This document shows positions 26,434 through 35,316 of a DNA stretch of 64,000 nt, piece by piece. This DNA is from an uncultured Croceitalea sp. (GTDB taxonomy: Bacteria; Bacteroidota; Bacteroidia; Flavobacteriales; Flavobacteriaceae): contig CANMOV010000003.1 in assembly GCA_947499565.1 (NCBI GenBank), forward strand, positions 496,001 through 560,000, in the 5' to 3' direction. The translations under genes and the position numbers were made by a program. Under the pieces are notes generated by a model. The model saw only the letters and a program-made list of their open reading frames with translations, was not told the origin of the DNA and searched no databases. Within the stretch, counting starts at the first letter, position 1. Every line of letters begins with the position of its first letter.

Positions 26434-27657
26434 ATGAAATTAAAGGTCTGTGAGCTTTTTGCTGGTGTTGGCGGATTTAGGCTTGGTTTGGAAAAAACTG
26501 GCGGTTATGAGATTGTCTGGAGCAATCAATGGGAGCCTTCTACAAAAGCCCAACATGCCTCCCAAGTTTATGCGGCGCGTTTTGGTTCGCAAAACCATTC
26601 TAATACTGATATTGAACAGGTTGCGACTGATGAAATCCCAAACCATGACCTCTTAGTTGGAGGTTTTCCTTGCCAAGATTATTCGGTGGCTACTACCTTA
26701 AAAAACTCAAAAGGGTTGTTAGGAAAAAAGGGGGTTTTATGGTGGTCTATACATCGCATTCTTTCAGAAAAGAAGAACAAACCAAAATATCTAATTCTAG
26801 AAAACGTAGATCGGTTATTAAAATCTCCTTCTTCTCAGCGAGGGAGAGATTTTGCAATTATGCTTAAAAGCCTTTCTGACCTTGAATACGCTATTGAGTG
26901 GCGTGTTATTAATGCTGCGGAATATGGAATGCCGCAACGCCGCAGGCGTGTTTTCATTATCGGAATACATAAGTCTTCAGCTTTGTATTCAAAATATATG
27001 AATGAAAAACCTGAAGATATACTGCTTAAAAAAAGTGTTTTAGCTAATAGCTTTCCCGTTCAAAAAGTAGCGCTAAATTTAAGTTCTTTTTTACTTGATG
27101 ATAGTGTTCTTTCAGTCTCAGAAAACTTCAATAAATACAAAAAGCTATCTCCTTTTTTAAATTCCGGAATTTGTATTAAGGGCATAGTAACTACTGGAAA
27201 AACTACTCCTAATTATGGCGGTAGTGCAAAGATGCTCTCTGAAATCCTCGAAAACGGAGTAATTCCTAATGATTACTTTATTTCTGATGTGGATTTACCT
27301 AAATGGGAATACTTAAAAGGAGGCAAAAAAGAAGTTCGAAAAACTAAAGAAGGGTATAAATACAATTATTCTGAGGGAAGTATGGTTTTTCCTGATGCAT
27401 TAGATAAGCCTTCCAGAACTATTATTACTGGGGAAGGTGGTAAATCTCCCTCACGCTTTAAGCATGTAGTGCAGACTAAAAAAGGTATGCGTAGGCTTAC
27501 TCCCGTTGAGCTAGAACGCCTAAACATGTTTCCTGACAATCATACCAAGCTTGAAGGAATTTCTGATACTAAAAGAGCCTTTTTTATGGGCAATGCTCTT
27601 GTCGTTGGCGTCGTAGAGCGGATTGCAGATTCACTCCTAGAAGAAATAGTGGTTTAA
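26434..27657 (+). CDS. DNA (cytosine-5-)-methyltransferase
   Basis: This 407-residue enzyme makes 5-methylcytosine in DNA. Motif I is ELFAGVGGFRLGLE (7-20), motif IV is GGFPCQDYS with catalytic Cys80, motif VI is LILENVDRLLK with Glu123, motif VIII is QRRRRVFIIG, and motif X appears near MFPDNH and FFMGNALVVGVVERIA. A target-recognition region lies at about 200-330 but the target cannot be read off. The next gene starts in its stop codon (TAATG) and encodes a candidate endonuclease, so this is probably the modification half of a type II system. Confidence 0.95.
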   Translation: MKLKVCELFAGVGGFRLGLEKTGGYEIVWSNQWEPSTKAQHASQVYAARFGSQNHSNTDIEQVATDEIPNHDLLVGGFPCQDYSVATTLKNSKGLLGKKGVLWWSIHRILSEKKNKPKYLILENVDRLLKSPSSQRGRDFAIMLKSLSDLEYAIEWRVINAAEYGMPQRRRRVFIIGIHKSSALYSKYMNEKPEDILLKKSVLANSFPVQKVALNLSSFLLDDSVLSVSENFNKYKKLSPFLNSGICIKGIVTTGKTTPNYGGSAKMLSEILENGVIPNDYFISDVDLPKWEYLKGGKKEVRKTKEGYKYNYSEGSMVFPDALDKPSRTIITGEGGKSPSRFKHVVQTKKGMRRLTPVELERLNMFPDNHTKLEGISDTKRAFFMGNALVVGVVERIADSLLEEIVV

Positions 27658-28259
27658 TGAGTCTAGAAAGCCGTTTTAAATCTGACCTTGAAAAAGAAAA
27701 AAAACTAACACCTCTTTTAGATTCTTATTATAAGTCAAAGTTAAAACAGTATTCTTTCGTACGCGTTTCTGATTTAAAGCAACAACATAAGGGTATTGAT
27801 TTACTATTTAAGCACAAAGAAAAAATTGCTTCTTTTTATATAGATGAAAAAGCGCAGCTAGATTATATTAATGAAGATTTGCCCACTTTTGCTTTTGAGT
27901 TATCCTATCTAAAAAATGGAAAAGAAAAGGAAGGTTGGCTATTTGATAAAAAGAAAAAAACCGAATTTTATTCATTAATCACTGCTATTTACTCTGATGA
28001 ACCGAGTTCCTATACTTCCTGCAAAATAACGCTAGTAAATAGAGTTAAGCTTCTTGCCTTTTTAAATAAAAGAGGTTTAGATAAAAACAACATAGTTGTT
28101 AAACCTAAACAACATGGGAAACACATAATTAATGGGTTGAGAGAAAAGGATGAAGGCTATCTGTATTTTTCAAAAACCAATAAGGCTGAACAGCCCATAA
28201 ATTTGATTCTACGCTTAGATTTTTTAATAAGAAACGGGCTTGCTAAACGACTTGTTTAG
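27657..28259 (+). CDS. Putative type II restriction endonuclease (PD-(D/E)XK)
   Basis: This 200-residue protein has no family I can name from memory. It overlaps the methyltransferase stop by one base. A PD-(D/E)XK-like core is visible: HKGIDLLF (Asp48), a short hairpin, then SFYIDEKAQ (Asp63, Lys65), matching the D...(D/E)xK spacing of many small nucleases. Size and position behind a C5 methyltransferase fit a cognate restriction enzyme. The nuclease call is inferred; a solitary methyltransferase with an accessory protein is the alternative. Its stop overlaps the convergent GNAT stop by four bases. Confidence 0.62.
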   Translation: MSLESRFKSDLEKEKKLTPLLDSYYKSKLKQYSFVRVSDLKQQHKGIDLLFKHKEKIASFYIDEKAQLDYINEDLPTFAFELSYLKNGKEKEGWLFDKKKKTEFYSLITAIYSDEPSSYTSCKITLVNRVKLLAFLNKRGLDKNNIVVKPKQHGKHIINGLREKDEGYLYFSKTNKAEQPINLILRLDFLIRNGLAKRLV

Positions 28260-28702
28260 TTTGGTGTTTTAAGCATTCTTATGTGCGGAATACCGTCTTC
28301 TAAATACTCCTTGCCGGTTTCTACAAAACCTAAATCTTTATAAAAACGTTTTAAATAGACTTGTGCAGAAAGCTCAACTATAACACCTCCTATTTCTTCT
28401 TTTATGGTTTTTAAAGAAGCCAACATAATGTCTTTTCCAAAACCATACTTACGTTCTGGCTTTTTAACCACCACCCTACCTATGCTGGTGTTTTTATAAT
28501 AGTCGCCTGGTTTAAATATTCTAGTGTAAGCCGCCAAATTATCATTTTTAAACCCCAAAACATGTAATGCTTTCTGGTCTTTATCATCTACGTCTTGGTA
28601 AACACAGTTTTGTTCCACCACAAATACCTCACTTCTAAGTTGCAGGATTTGGTATAGTTCTTTAGTAGATAATTCGTTGAAACTCTTAATGGAAATATTC
28701 AT
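28256..28702 (-). CDS. GNAT-family N-acetyltransferase (ElaA-like)
   Basis: This 148-residue acetyl-CoA-dependent transferase is of the ElaA type. The N-terminal LYQILQLRSEVFVVEQNCVYQDVDDKD segment is characteristic (shown in parts: QLRSEVFVVEQ, YQDVDDKD), and the acetyl-CoA loop appears as GRVVVKKPERKYGFGKDIM. C-terminal VYLKRFYKDLGFVETG completes the fold. The substrate is unknown. It follows the SulP gene by 9 bp on the same strand, so it is probably cotranscribed with it. Confidence 0.9.
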   Translation of the reverse strand: MNISIKSFNELSTKELYQILQLRSEVFVVEQNCVYQDVDDKDQKALHVLGFKNDNLAAYTRIFKPGDYYKNTSIGRVVVKKPERKYGFGKDIMLASLKTIKEEIGGVIVELSAQVYLKRFYKDLGFVETGKEYLEDGIPHIRMLKTPN

Positions 28703-28711
28703 TCCTTTATT

Positions 28712-30940
28712 CTATTTCATATCGTTTAAGAGGGTGGCTAAGTCTTTACCATAATCTATAAACGCAATGGTTTCATCTGTACGAGCTAATTTAATTTTAT
28801 CAAAAATAATAAGCGCCTCTCCATTGCTTTCTAAATGATAAATTTGGTGATTTTCGAAAAAGTTAATCATTTTATCTGTAAAAAACGATCTAATTTCAGA
28901 CTCCTCATTTCCCATTATTAGAAATTTTTTGGAAAAATCGGGATACATCTCAAAATCAATATCCTTGTAACCTGTGTAGGCCATTACGCGGTCAAATAGT
29001 TTTTCCAATACGCCTTCTTTTTCCATAGTGAAAATCGGTATTTTCTTGTTCAATTTCAAGACCATTAGCGTTGTATTAAATGTCTCTGCAGTAAAAGCCG
29101 CGCCTTCACTGAACGTTACATCCGAGATTTCCCAAGACACATCCAATCCGTTGAATGTTCCTTTGAGACAATTTGATTTGCGATCGATGGGCCTAATCTC
29201 AAAAAAGTGAAAATCTTTTAGGTGCTTCGTGTCCCAATCTACCTGATTCTCGTATTGATAGTCTTTTTCATTAGCTAAATTTTGTAATCGAGTTTGTCGG
29301 GGCGACAATTTAGCAGCTGAACTTTTCAGGGAGATTTTTAAAGCCCTATTGTGGCTAGATGATGAAACATGCGTGTCTAATCCCTTTATTATGACATTGC
29401 CGCCCGTGTTCTTTTGTGTTTTTAGGTAATCCACCAAGTAGTCCATATAGGTTAATCCCACCAATCTTGTTTCAGACAAATCGATATTAACATCTGCCCC
29501 AGAAGGAATTTGAGCCACCAATTTATCTGCCTTTAAGATGCCTAAAAAGTTCGCGATTCCCTTAATTTTCAAATCGTAACTGCCATCAGGTTTTACAATC
29601 AAATCTGAACCCGATTTGTAAACCATTTTAAAAAACTGAGGAATGGACACCCTGGCTAATAGCATGTGACTGACCAAGGCTAATAATAATCCCCCTAGTA
29701 AGCCTATTAATAGATTCGTGTAAAGGGTTAAAACCATTGTGCCTAAAAAGAATATGAGCTGCTCGGTTCCTTGACTATATACTTGTTTAAATACTGCAGG
29801 TGAAGCCAACTTAAACCCGGTATAAACAAGTAAAATAGCAAAAGCACATAATGGCACCTGTCTCATTATAGGGCTTAAGACCATAATAAAAAGCAACAAC
29901 AAAAGCCCCTGATATAAGTTGGACCACTTTGTCTTCGCACCATTGTGAATATTGACCGTGCTTCTAATAATCACAGCAATAATTGGCAAGCCTCCTATCA
30001 TACCAGCTACCATAGTACTTAATCCTATGCCTGTTAAATCCTTATTTAAATCTGTTTTTCGTTTATAAGGGTCAATTTTGTCAACAGCTTTCGCAATAGC
30101 TAATGATTCAATACTTGTTATAATTAAAATAGATACTACAGTTATCCAAAATTCAATGGTATCAATCTTACCAAAATTAGGGTGCATTATGGAGTCCATA
30201 ATATTGTTGGGTATATCCAAAAGTAATTCAGGTCCTACTTCATATGCTTTTCCAAAAAAGGAAAGCGTATGTTCGTCAAAAAAATTAAATGCATATACAA
30301 AAGGAATAGAAAGTGCTATAACCCACATTGGTGCAGGTAGTATATGAAAAAGTCTATTTGTAATCTTAGAATTAAACAGTAATAAAAGTAAGCCTGCTAG
30401 TGCAATAATCACCACAAAAGGATTGGCTTTAGGTAAATATACAACAGCATCAATAAGGTTTTGAATTATACTCGGGCTATCCGAGTGTGTGCCTAAAGCA
30501 ACATGAATTTGTTTTGCAAAGATTATAATTCCAATCGCCGCCAAAATACCATGAATCACAGAAGAATGGAAGATGTCCGCTAATCTTCCTAATTTCAGTA
30601 GTCCTAATAGTACTTGTATTGCGCCTGATATTACGACGGCTGCTAGAACATAATTAAAAGCTTGTCCAGAACCATCATCCATTAATGTAATGCCTAAAAG
30701 TATAACCGCTATAACTCCTTTAGCCGGTCCATTAACAGATATATGACCTCCTCTATAAAGAGTTGTTACCACACCACCAACAATTGCAGAAAGAATACCG
30801 GACATCGCGGGCGCACCTGCAGCTAAAGCAATACCTAAAGAAAGTGGTAAAGCAATGAGCGAAACACTAACTGCTGCGATTAAATCGCTTTGCCAATTTT
30901 CAATTAAACCCTTAAAGCCTTTTTTTGGAGCAACTTCCAT
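28712..30940 (-). CDS. SulP/SLC26-family anion transporter
   Basis: This 742-residue inner-membrane protein starts with a SulP transport core (about 10-420). It shows the motifs NWQSDLIAAVSVSLIALPLSLGIA (in part: AVSVSLIALPLSLGIALAAG), GGHISVNGPAKGVIAVILLG, and AIAKAVDKIDPYKRKTDLNKDL (in part). A STAS domain follows at about 455-545, then a further 195-residue cytoplasmic tail with no recognised domain. SulP proteins carry sulfate, bicarbonate or related anions; no carbonic anhydrase is adjacent, so the substrate stays open. Confidence 0.92.
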   Translation of the reverse strand: MEVAPKKGFKGLIENWQSDLIAAVSVSLIALPLSLGIALAAGAPAMSGILSAIVGGVVTTLYRGGHISVNGPAKGVIAVILLGITLMDDGSGQAFNYVLAAVVISGAIQVLLGLLKLGRLADIFHSSVIHGILAAIGIIIFAKQIHVALGTHSDSPSIIQNLIDAVVYLPKANPFVVIIALAGLLLLLFNSKITNRLFHILPAPMWVIALSIPFVYAFNFFDEHTLSFFGKAYEVGPELLLDIPNNIMDSIMHPNFGKIDTIEFWITVVSILIITSIESLAIAKAVDKIDPYKRKTDLNKDLTGIGLSTMVAGMIGGLPIIAVIIRSTVNIHNGAKTKWSNLYQGLLLLLFIMVLSPIMRQVPLCAFAILLVYTGFKLASPAVFKQVYSQGTEQLIFFLGTMVLTLYTNLLIGLLGGLLLALVSHMLLARVSIPQFFKMVYKSGSDLIVKPDGSYDLKIKGIANFLGILKADKLVAQIPSGADVNIDLSETRLVGLTYMDYLVDYLKTQKNTGGNVIIKGLDTHVSSSSHNRALKISLKSSAAKLSPRQTRLQNLANEKDYQYENQVDWDTKHLKDFHFFEIRPIDRKSNCLKGTFNGLDVSWEISDVTFSEGAAFTAETFNTTLMVLKLNKKIPIFTMEKEGVLEKLFDRVMAYTGYKDIDFEMYPDFSKKFLIMGNEESEIRSFFTDKMINFFENHQIYHLESNGEALIIFDKIKLARTDETIAFIDYGKDLATLLNDMK

Positions 30941-31122
30941 TTATTTAACTATTCGGGTTTTTAAAGTATTAAGCTTTTTCAACATAAAATACGGCAACAG
31001 ATTGTTTTAAAATTATCAAACCATGAATATATGTAAAAGTAAAGGGATATAAATACTTAGTCTTTAATTTATCGGGGAAACTATATATATAATTAATAAA
31101 AATGGAGTGTTTAAGGGTAATA

Positions 31123-32037
31123 TTAATCTTGTACAATTATTTTTTTGTTGTCACATTTACCATATTCCGGTTGAATATTAACATGATTAATTCCATAATC
31201 ATGATATACCTTATCTTCTATTTGTTCTAAAATTTTATCAAATTCAGAAAGCTTGATGTCCTTCTCAAAATCTATATGTGCTTCTAAATGAATTTCTTCT
31301 TCGTTTAATTGCCAAATATGAACATGATGAACGTTCTTTATCGGGTCAATCTTTGAAATTGAACTTACGATTTCTTTAACTGCTATTGATTTTGGAGTAA
31401 ATAACATTAAGACTTTTGTGGATTCTTTTAAAAGGTCATAACCCATATAAATCAAGTAAAGTGCAATTAATAAAGTAAGTAAAGGGTCAATCCAATATAC
31501 TTCATAGAACTTCATTAGAATTCCACCTACCAATACTGCAACAGAGGCCATCATATCTGTTAACAAATGTAAATATGCTGACTTCATATTCATATTTACA
31601 TCAGCATCTTTTTTAATCAGTAAAACACTAAAACCATTGCCTAATATTGCAACTACAGAAAGCCATATAACTAAATCGGAGCTTACCTCTTCAGGATTAA
31701 AAAAGCGTTCAATCGCTTCAATAATTAAAAAAACTGCAATAATTATCAATGTGGCTGAGTTAACAAAGGCAGCAATTATTTCTGCTCTTTTGTATCCAAA
31801 AGTTTTATTAGTAGAGGCTTTTTTCTTTGAAAGTGTATTAGCGACATAACTTATTATTAAAGAAAGAACATCACTAAAGTTATGAAGTGCATCTGACAGT
31901 AGTGCTAAACTTCCAGAAACCAATCCTCCAATTACCTGGGCAAGTGTAATAATAATATTAAGGAAAATAGAAATTCCTAGATTTCTACCTTTTAAATCAT
32001 GGTGGTGTGAATGATCGTGTCCGTGATGATGACCCAT
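31123..32037 (-). CDS. Cation diffusion facilitator metal exporter
   Basis: This 304-residue transporter starts with a His-rich cytoplasmic tail (HHHGHDHSHHH, residues 3-13). Six membrane helices follow (about 18-210). The metal site residues are visible: Asp49, His52 and Asp56 in helix 2, and the HxxxD pair His157/Asp161 in helix 5. A C-terminal ferredoxin-like domain (about 215-300) ends in the conserved HIDF...INHVNIQPEY segment. It exports Zn2+ or a similar ion using the proton gradient. It starts 6 bp after rpiB, apparently in the same transcript. Confidence 0.94.
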   Translation of the reverse strand: MGHHHGHDHSHHHDLKGRNLGISIFLNIIITLAQVIGGLVSGSLALLSDALHNFSDVLSLIISYVANTLSKKKASTNKTFGYKRAEIIAAFVNSATLIIIAVFLIIEAIERFFNPEEVSSDLVIWLSVVAILGNGFSVLLIKKDADVNMNMKSAYLHLLTDMMASVAVLVGGILMKFYEVYWIDPLLTLLIALYLIYMGYDLLKESTKVLMLFTPKSIAVKEIVSSISKIDPIKNVHHVHIWQLNEEEIHLEAHIDFEKDIKLSEFDKILEQIEDKVYHDYGINHVNIQPEYGKCDNKKIIVQD

Positions 32038-32043
32038 TCCATT

Positions 32044-32478
32044 TTATTGACAAGGTATTTTCTCAACTCTTCGTTCGTGTCTACCGCCACCTTCAAATTT
32101 AGTTTTTATAAAGGTATCTACCATTTCTAAAGCTTGTGGTAATGCAATAAATCGCGCAGGTAAACTTAAAATATTTGCATCATTATGTTCTCTCGCTAAC
32201 GCGGTAATTTCCTTATTCCAACAAAGGGCGCTGCGTACTAATTGATGTTTGTTTGTTGTCATGTTTGCTCCATTTCCACTTCCACAAACAACTATTCCAA
32301 AATCCACAATACCATTAGCTACATCATTAGCTACAGGATGCGCAAAATCTGGGTAATCAACACTATCTGTTCCATCTGTTCCATAATTTTTAACTTCTAT
32401 TGCCTTAGATTTAAGCATTCCTACTATTGCTAGTTTATACTCCGTCCCTGCGTGATCGTTACCAATAGCTATTTTCAT
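32044..32478 (-). CDS. rpiB: Ribose-5-phosphate isomerase B
   Basis: This 144-residue enzyme interconverts ribose-5-phosphate and ribulose-5-phosphate in the pentose phosphate pathway. It shows the RpiB start AIGNDHAGTEYK, the DYPDFAHPVA segment, the catalytic Cys in VVCGSGNGANM, and HNDANILSLPARF. Family length is normal. It is the first gene of a minus-strand unit with the CDF exporter. The long AT-rich gap upstream separates it from rnr. Confidence 0.95.
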   Translation of the reverse strand: MKIAIGNDHAGTEYKLAIVGMLKSKAIEVKNYGTDGTDSVDYPDFAHPVANDVANGIVDFGIVVCGSGNGANMTTNKHQLVRSALCWNKEITALAREHNDANILSLPARFIALPQALEMVDTFIKTKFEGGGRHERRVEKIPCQ

Positions 32479-33073
32479 GGTTTGTTCTTTTGTGGTTAGG
32501 TCTATAACAAAGGTACAATACTTTTAAAAGGACAGTGTTTATAAAACATAAGAAATAATCCTATTGTTCTTTGTATCAATGTTTTAATCCAAAGTGCTTT
32601 TTGTTCACAAGAAGAAGAAAACTTCTAATTAAACTTTTTTAATAATTCTATTATTTTTTGCAATACAACCTTTATCATACTATTTTTATATAATTCAATT
32701 AAAAATTAATCAACACTTATAAAATAATATGTGCTATTAATTAACATTAAAAATACACTTACTTATTAATAAATTTATGTTGAAAAAGGTTATCAAATAC
32801 TGTTTATAAATAGTCCAACTAACTGATTTCTAATTTTTTTAAGATGATATAAAATGTCAATAAATATTACTTGTTGTTTAAAGCAAGTTATTCTTAGTTT
32901 TTTTATTCCCTATTTTAACAAGCCATCATAAGCATCATTTTTTATTTAAATATTTAAAAAAAGAAATTATAATATTATATAATGTTGATAAGATTAAAGT
33001 TGAGCTATTATCTGTAGTATTAACTAAAGCTTGACGAATTATAATTTGTAATTTTCAAAAAAATAAGAATTGA
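32479..33073. other. 595-bp AT-rich intergenic region
   Basis: This is the longest gene-free stretch of the window, between the divergent genes rpiB and rnr. It is visibly richer in A and T than its surroundings, with many A/T runs and no open reading frame of note. One rpiB promoter box was found at its left end. A DnaA-box-like TTATCAACA (one mismatch to TTATCCACA) occurs on the minus strand near 32985, but no cluster of such boxes is present. No structured RNA was recognised. Confidence 0.6.
32508..32515 (-). promoter_or_regulatory. -7 box of the rpiB-CDF unit
   Basis: It reads TACCTTTG on the minus strand, an exact TAnnTTTG match, 29 bases upstream of the rpiB ATG. The -33 region is not recognisable. 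Confidence 0.5.
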
Positions 33074-35263
33074 ATGTCTAAAAAGAAGAAGAGAGCTAAT
33101 AGTCAAAGAAAGAATGAAATTACAAAAGGCATTTTTACAGTACTAGAAAAAGAACCATCAAAGAGCTTTAATTATAAGCAAATTGCGGCTAAACTTCATA
33201 TAGATGATACCCAAGGAAGAAATGATCTAATTAAGAGACTTGCCCAGTTAAAGGTTAAGGAAAGGATTATTGAGGTTGAGCGAGGTAAATATCAAAAGAA
33301 ACCTTCTCTACATACACTTTTAAAAGGTACTGTAGATTTAACATCTAGTGGTAATGCATATATTTTAGTTGAGGATATGGATAGTGATATTTTTATTCCT
33401 AAACATAAATTAAATAGAGCTTTACATGGAGATACGGTTGAAGTAGTAGTTAAAAGAAAGGATAGTAGAAAAAAAGTAGAAGGAGAAATAATTACAGTTT
33501 TAGAGCGAAAAAAGACTACATATGTCGGGATTGTAGATAAACAAAAAACGTTTGCATTTGTAAGGCCTACGGATTCTAAAATGTATACCGATGTTTTTGT
33601 TCCTTTAGAGTATCTAAATAAAGCTAATGATGGCGATAAAGTATTAGTTACTTTAGGTGACTGGCCAGATGATGCAGATTCTCCTTATGGAAAAATTACA
33701 GAGATTTTAGGAAAACCTGGAGAACATAATACGGAAATCCATTCCATTTTAGCAGAATATGGTTTACCCTATGAATTCCCTTATGAAGTGGAACAATATG
33801 CACAAACTTTAGATACTAGCATTAAACCTGAAGAAATTGCAAAAAGAAGGGATATGCGTAGCGTATTAACGTTTACTATTGACCCAAAAGATGCTAAAGA
33901 TTTTGATGATGCATTATCTTTTAAGAAACTAGAAAATGGAAATTATGAAATAGGAGTTCACATTGCTGATGTTTCGCACTATGTTTTACCGGACACCATT
34001 CTTGAAGAAGAAGCGTATAACAGAGCAACATCTGTTTATTTGGTAGATAGAGTGGTACCTATGCTCCCAGAAGTATTATCTAATAATGCATGCTCTTTAA
34101 GACCTAACGAAGAGAAATATACTTTTTCCGCAATTTTTGAATTGGATAAGAATGCTGTTATAAAAAAGCAATGGTTTGGTAGAACAGTTATAAATTCAAA
34201 CGAACGTTTTGCTTATGAAGAAGCACAACATATTATAGAAACTTCAGAAAATAAAATACCAAAAGAAATATCAATTCGTGAAGAATCATATGAGGTTTCC
34301 AGTGAAGTAGTAGAAGCTGTTTTAATTTTTGATAGGCTTGCGAAGATTATGCGTCCTAAGAGAATGGATTCTGGTGCTATTTCTTTCGATAAAATAGAAG
34401 TTCGTTTTAATCTCAACAAAAAAAATGAACCAGAAGGTGTTTACTTTAAGGAAGCAAAAGATGCTAATAAGCTTATTGAAGAATTTATGCTTTTAGCTAA
34501 TAGAAAAGTAGCAGAATACATAGGAAAACAAAATCCAAAGAAAACATTTGTTTATAGAATTCATGATGAGCCAAATGAAGAAAAACTTATGGCTTTAAAT
34601 GGGGTTATTTCTAGATTTGGACATAGTGTAAACCTGAAAGATAAAAGTAGCATTAGCAGTTCCTTAAACAAGTTATTGCAGGATGTGAAAGGGAAGAAAG
34701 AACAGAATTTAGTAGATACGCTTACTATTAGAAGTATGAGTAAAGCGGTTTATACTACGGATAATATTGGGCATTACGGTCTTGCTTTTGATTACTATAG
34801 TCATTTTACGTCGCCTATAAGAAGGTATCCAGATGTAATGGTCCATAGGTTGTTGCAACACTATTTAGACAAAGGAAAATCTGCTAATGAAAGTTTGTAT
34901 GAAGAAAAATGCAAGCATTCTTCAAGCATGGAAATTTTAGCATCAAGTGCTGAGCGAGATTCTATAAAGTACATGCAAATTAAATTTATGCAAGACCACA
35001 GTGACAAAGAATTTGTTGGTGTTATTTCTGGTGTTACAGAATGGGGTATTTATGTAGAAATTATAGAAAACAAATGTGAAGGAATGGTGCGTATCCGTGA
35101 TATTAAAGATGACTATTACAATTTTGACGAAAAGCAATTTGCAATTATTGGAGAACGCTCAAAGAAAATGTATCAACTAGGTGATGAAGTGCTTGTTATG
35201 GTTAAAAATACAGACTTAGTTAAAAGACATTTGGATTTTTCGTTAATTGGTAAGAAAGATTAA
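33074..35263 (+). CDS. rnr: Ribonuclease R
   Basis: This 729-residue 3'-5' exoribonuclease degrades structured RNA. An N-terminal winged-helix region (about 15-80) and two cold-shock OB domains (about 85-230) precede the RNB catalytic domain (about 255-600). The Mg2+-binding aspartates lie in DPKDAKDFDDALSF, and TSPIRRYPDVMVHRLLQ closes the catalytic core. A C-terminal S1 domain (about 645-727) begins at FVGVISGVTEWGIYVEI. The basic N-terminus (MSKKKKRANSQRKNE) is usual. It is a monocistron or the head of a short run with the GIN-domain gene. Confidence 0.97.
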   Translation: MSKKKKRANSQRKNEITKGIFTVLEKEPSKSFNYKQIAAKLHIDDTQGRNDLIKRLAQLKVKERIIEVERGKYQKKPSLHTLLKGTVDLTSSGNAYILVEDMDSDIFIPKHKLNRALHGDTVEVVVKRKDSRKKVEGEIITVLERKKTTYVGIVDKQKTFAFVRPTDSKMYTDVFVPLEYLNKANDGDKVLVTLGDWPDDADSPYGKITEILGKPGEHNTEIHSILAEYGLPYEFPYEVEQYAQTLDTSIKPEEIAKRRDMRSVLTFTIDPKDAKDFDDALSFKKLENGNYEIGVHIADVSHYVLPDTILEEEAYNRATSVYLVDRVVPMLPEVLSNNACSLRPNEEKYTFSAIFELDKNAVIKKQWFGRTVINSNERFAYEEAQHIIETSENKIPKEISIREESYEVSSEVVEAVLIFDRLAKIMRPKRMDSGAISFDKIEVRFNLNKKNEPEGVYFKEAKDANKLIEEFMLLANRKVAEYIGKQNPKKTFVYRIHDEPNEEKLMALNGVISRFGHSVNLKDKSSISSSLNKLLQDVKGKKEQNLVDTLTIRSMSKAVYTTDNIGHYGLAFDYYSHFTSPIRRYPDVMVHRLLQHYLDKGKSANESLYEEKCKHSSSMEILASSAERDSIKYMQIKFMQDHSDKEFVGVISGVTEWGIYVEIIENKCEGMVRIRDIKDDYYNFDEKQFAIIGERSKKMYQLGDEVLVMVKNTDLVKRHLDFSLIGKKD

Positions 35264-35277
35264 TACTTTTTTAGAAT

Positions 35278-35285
35278 TAAATTTG
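35278..35285 (+). promoter_or_regulatory. -7 box upstream of the GIN-domain gene
   Basis: TAAATTTG matches TAnnTTTG and ends 31 bases before the ATG at 35317. A proper -33 box is lacking. Confidence 0.35.
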
Positions 35286-35316
35286 TTTATGTTATTGAAT
35301 ATCAATCAAGAACAAG

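Noticed and set aside
26434-28259. Restriction-modification genes as a mobile island with insertion ends
   Set aside because: No transposase, integrase, tRNA or flanking direct repeat was found at either border, so mobility remains unproved.
32479-33073. Replication origin
   Set aside because: Only one DnaA-box-like site was found and no dnaA or dnaN gene is near; AT-richness alone is not enough.
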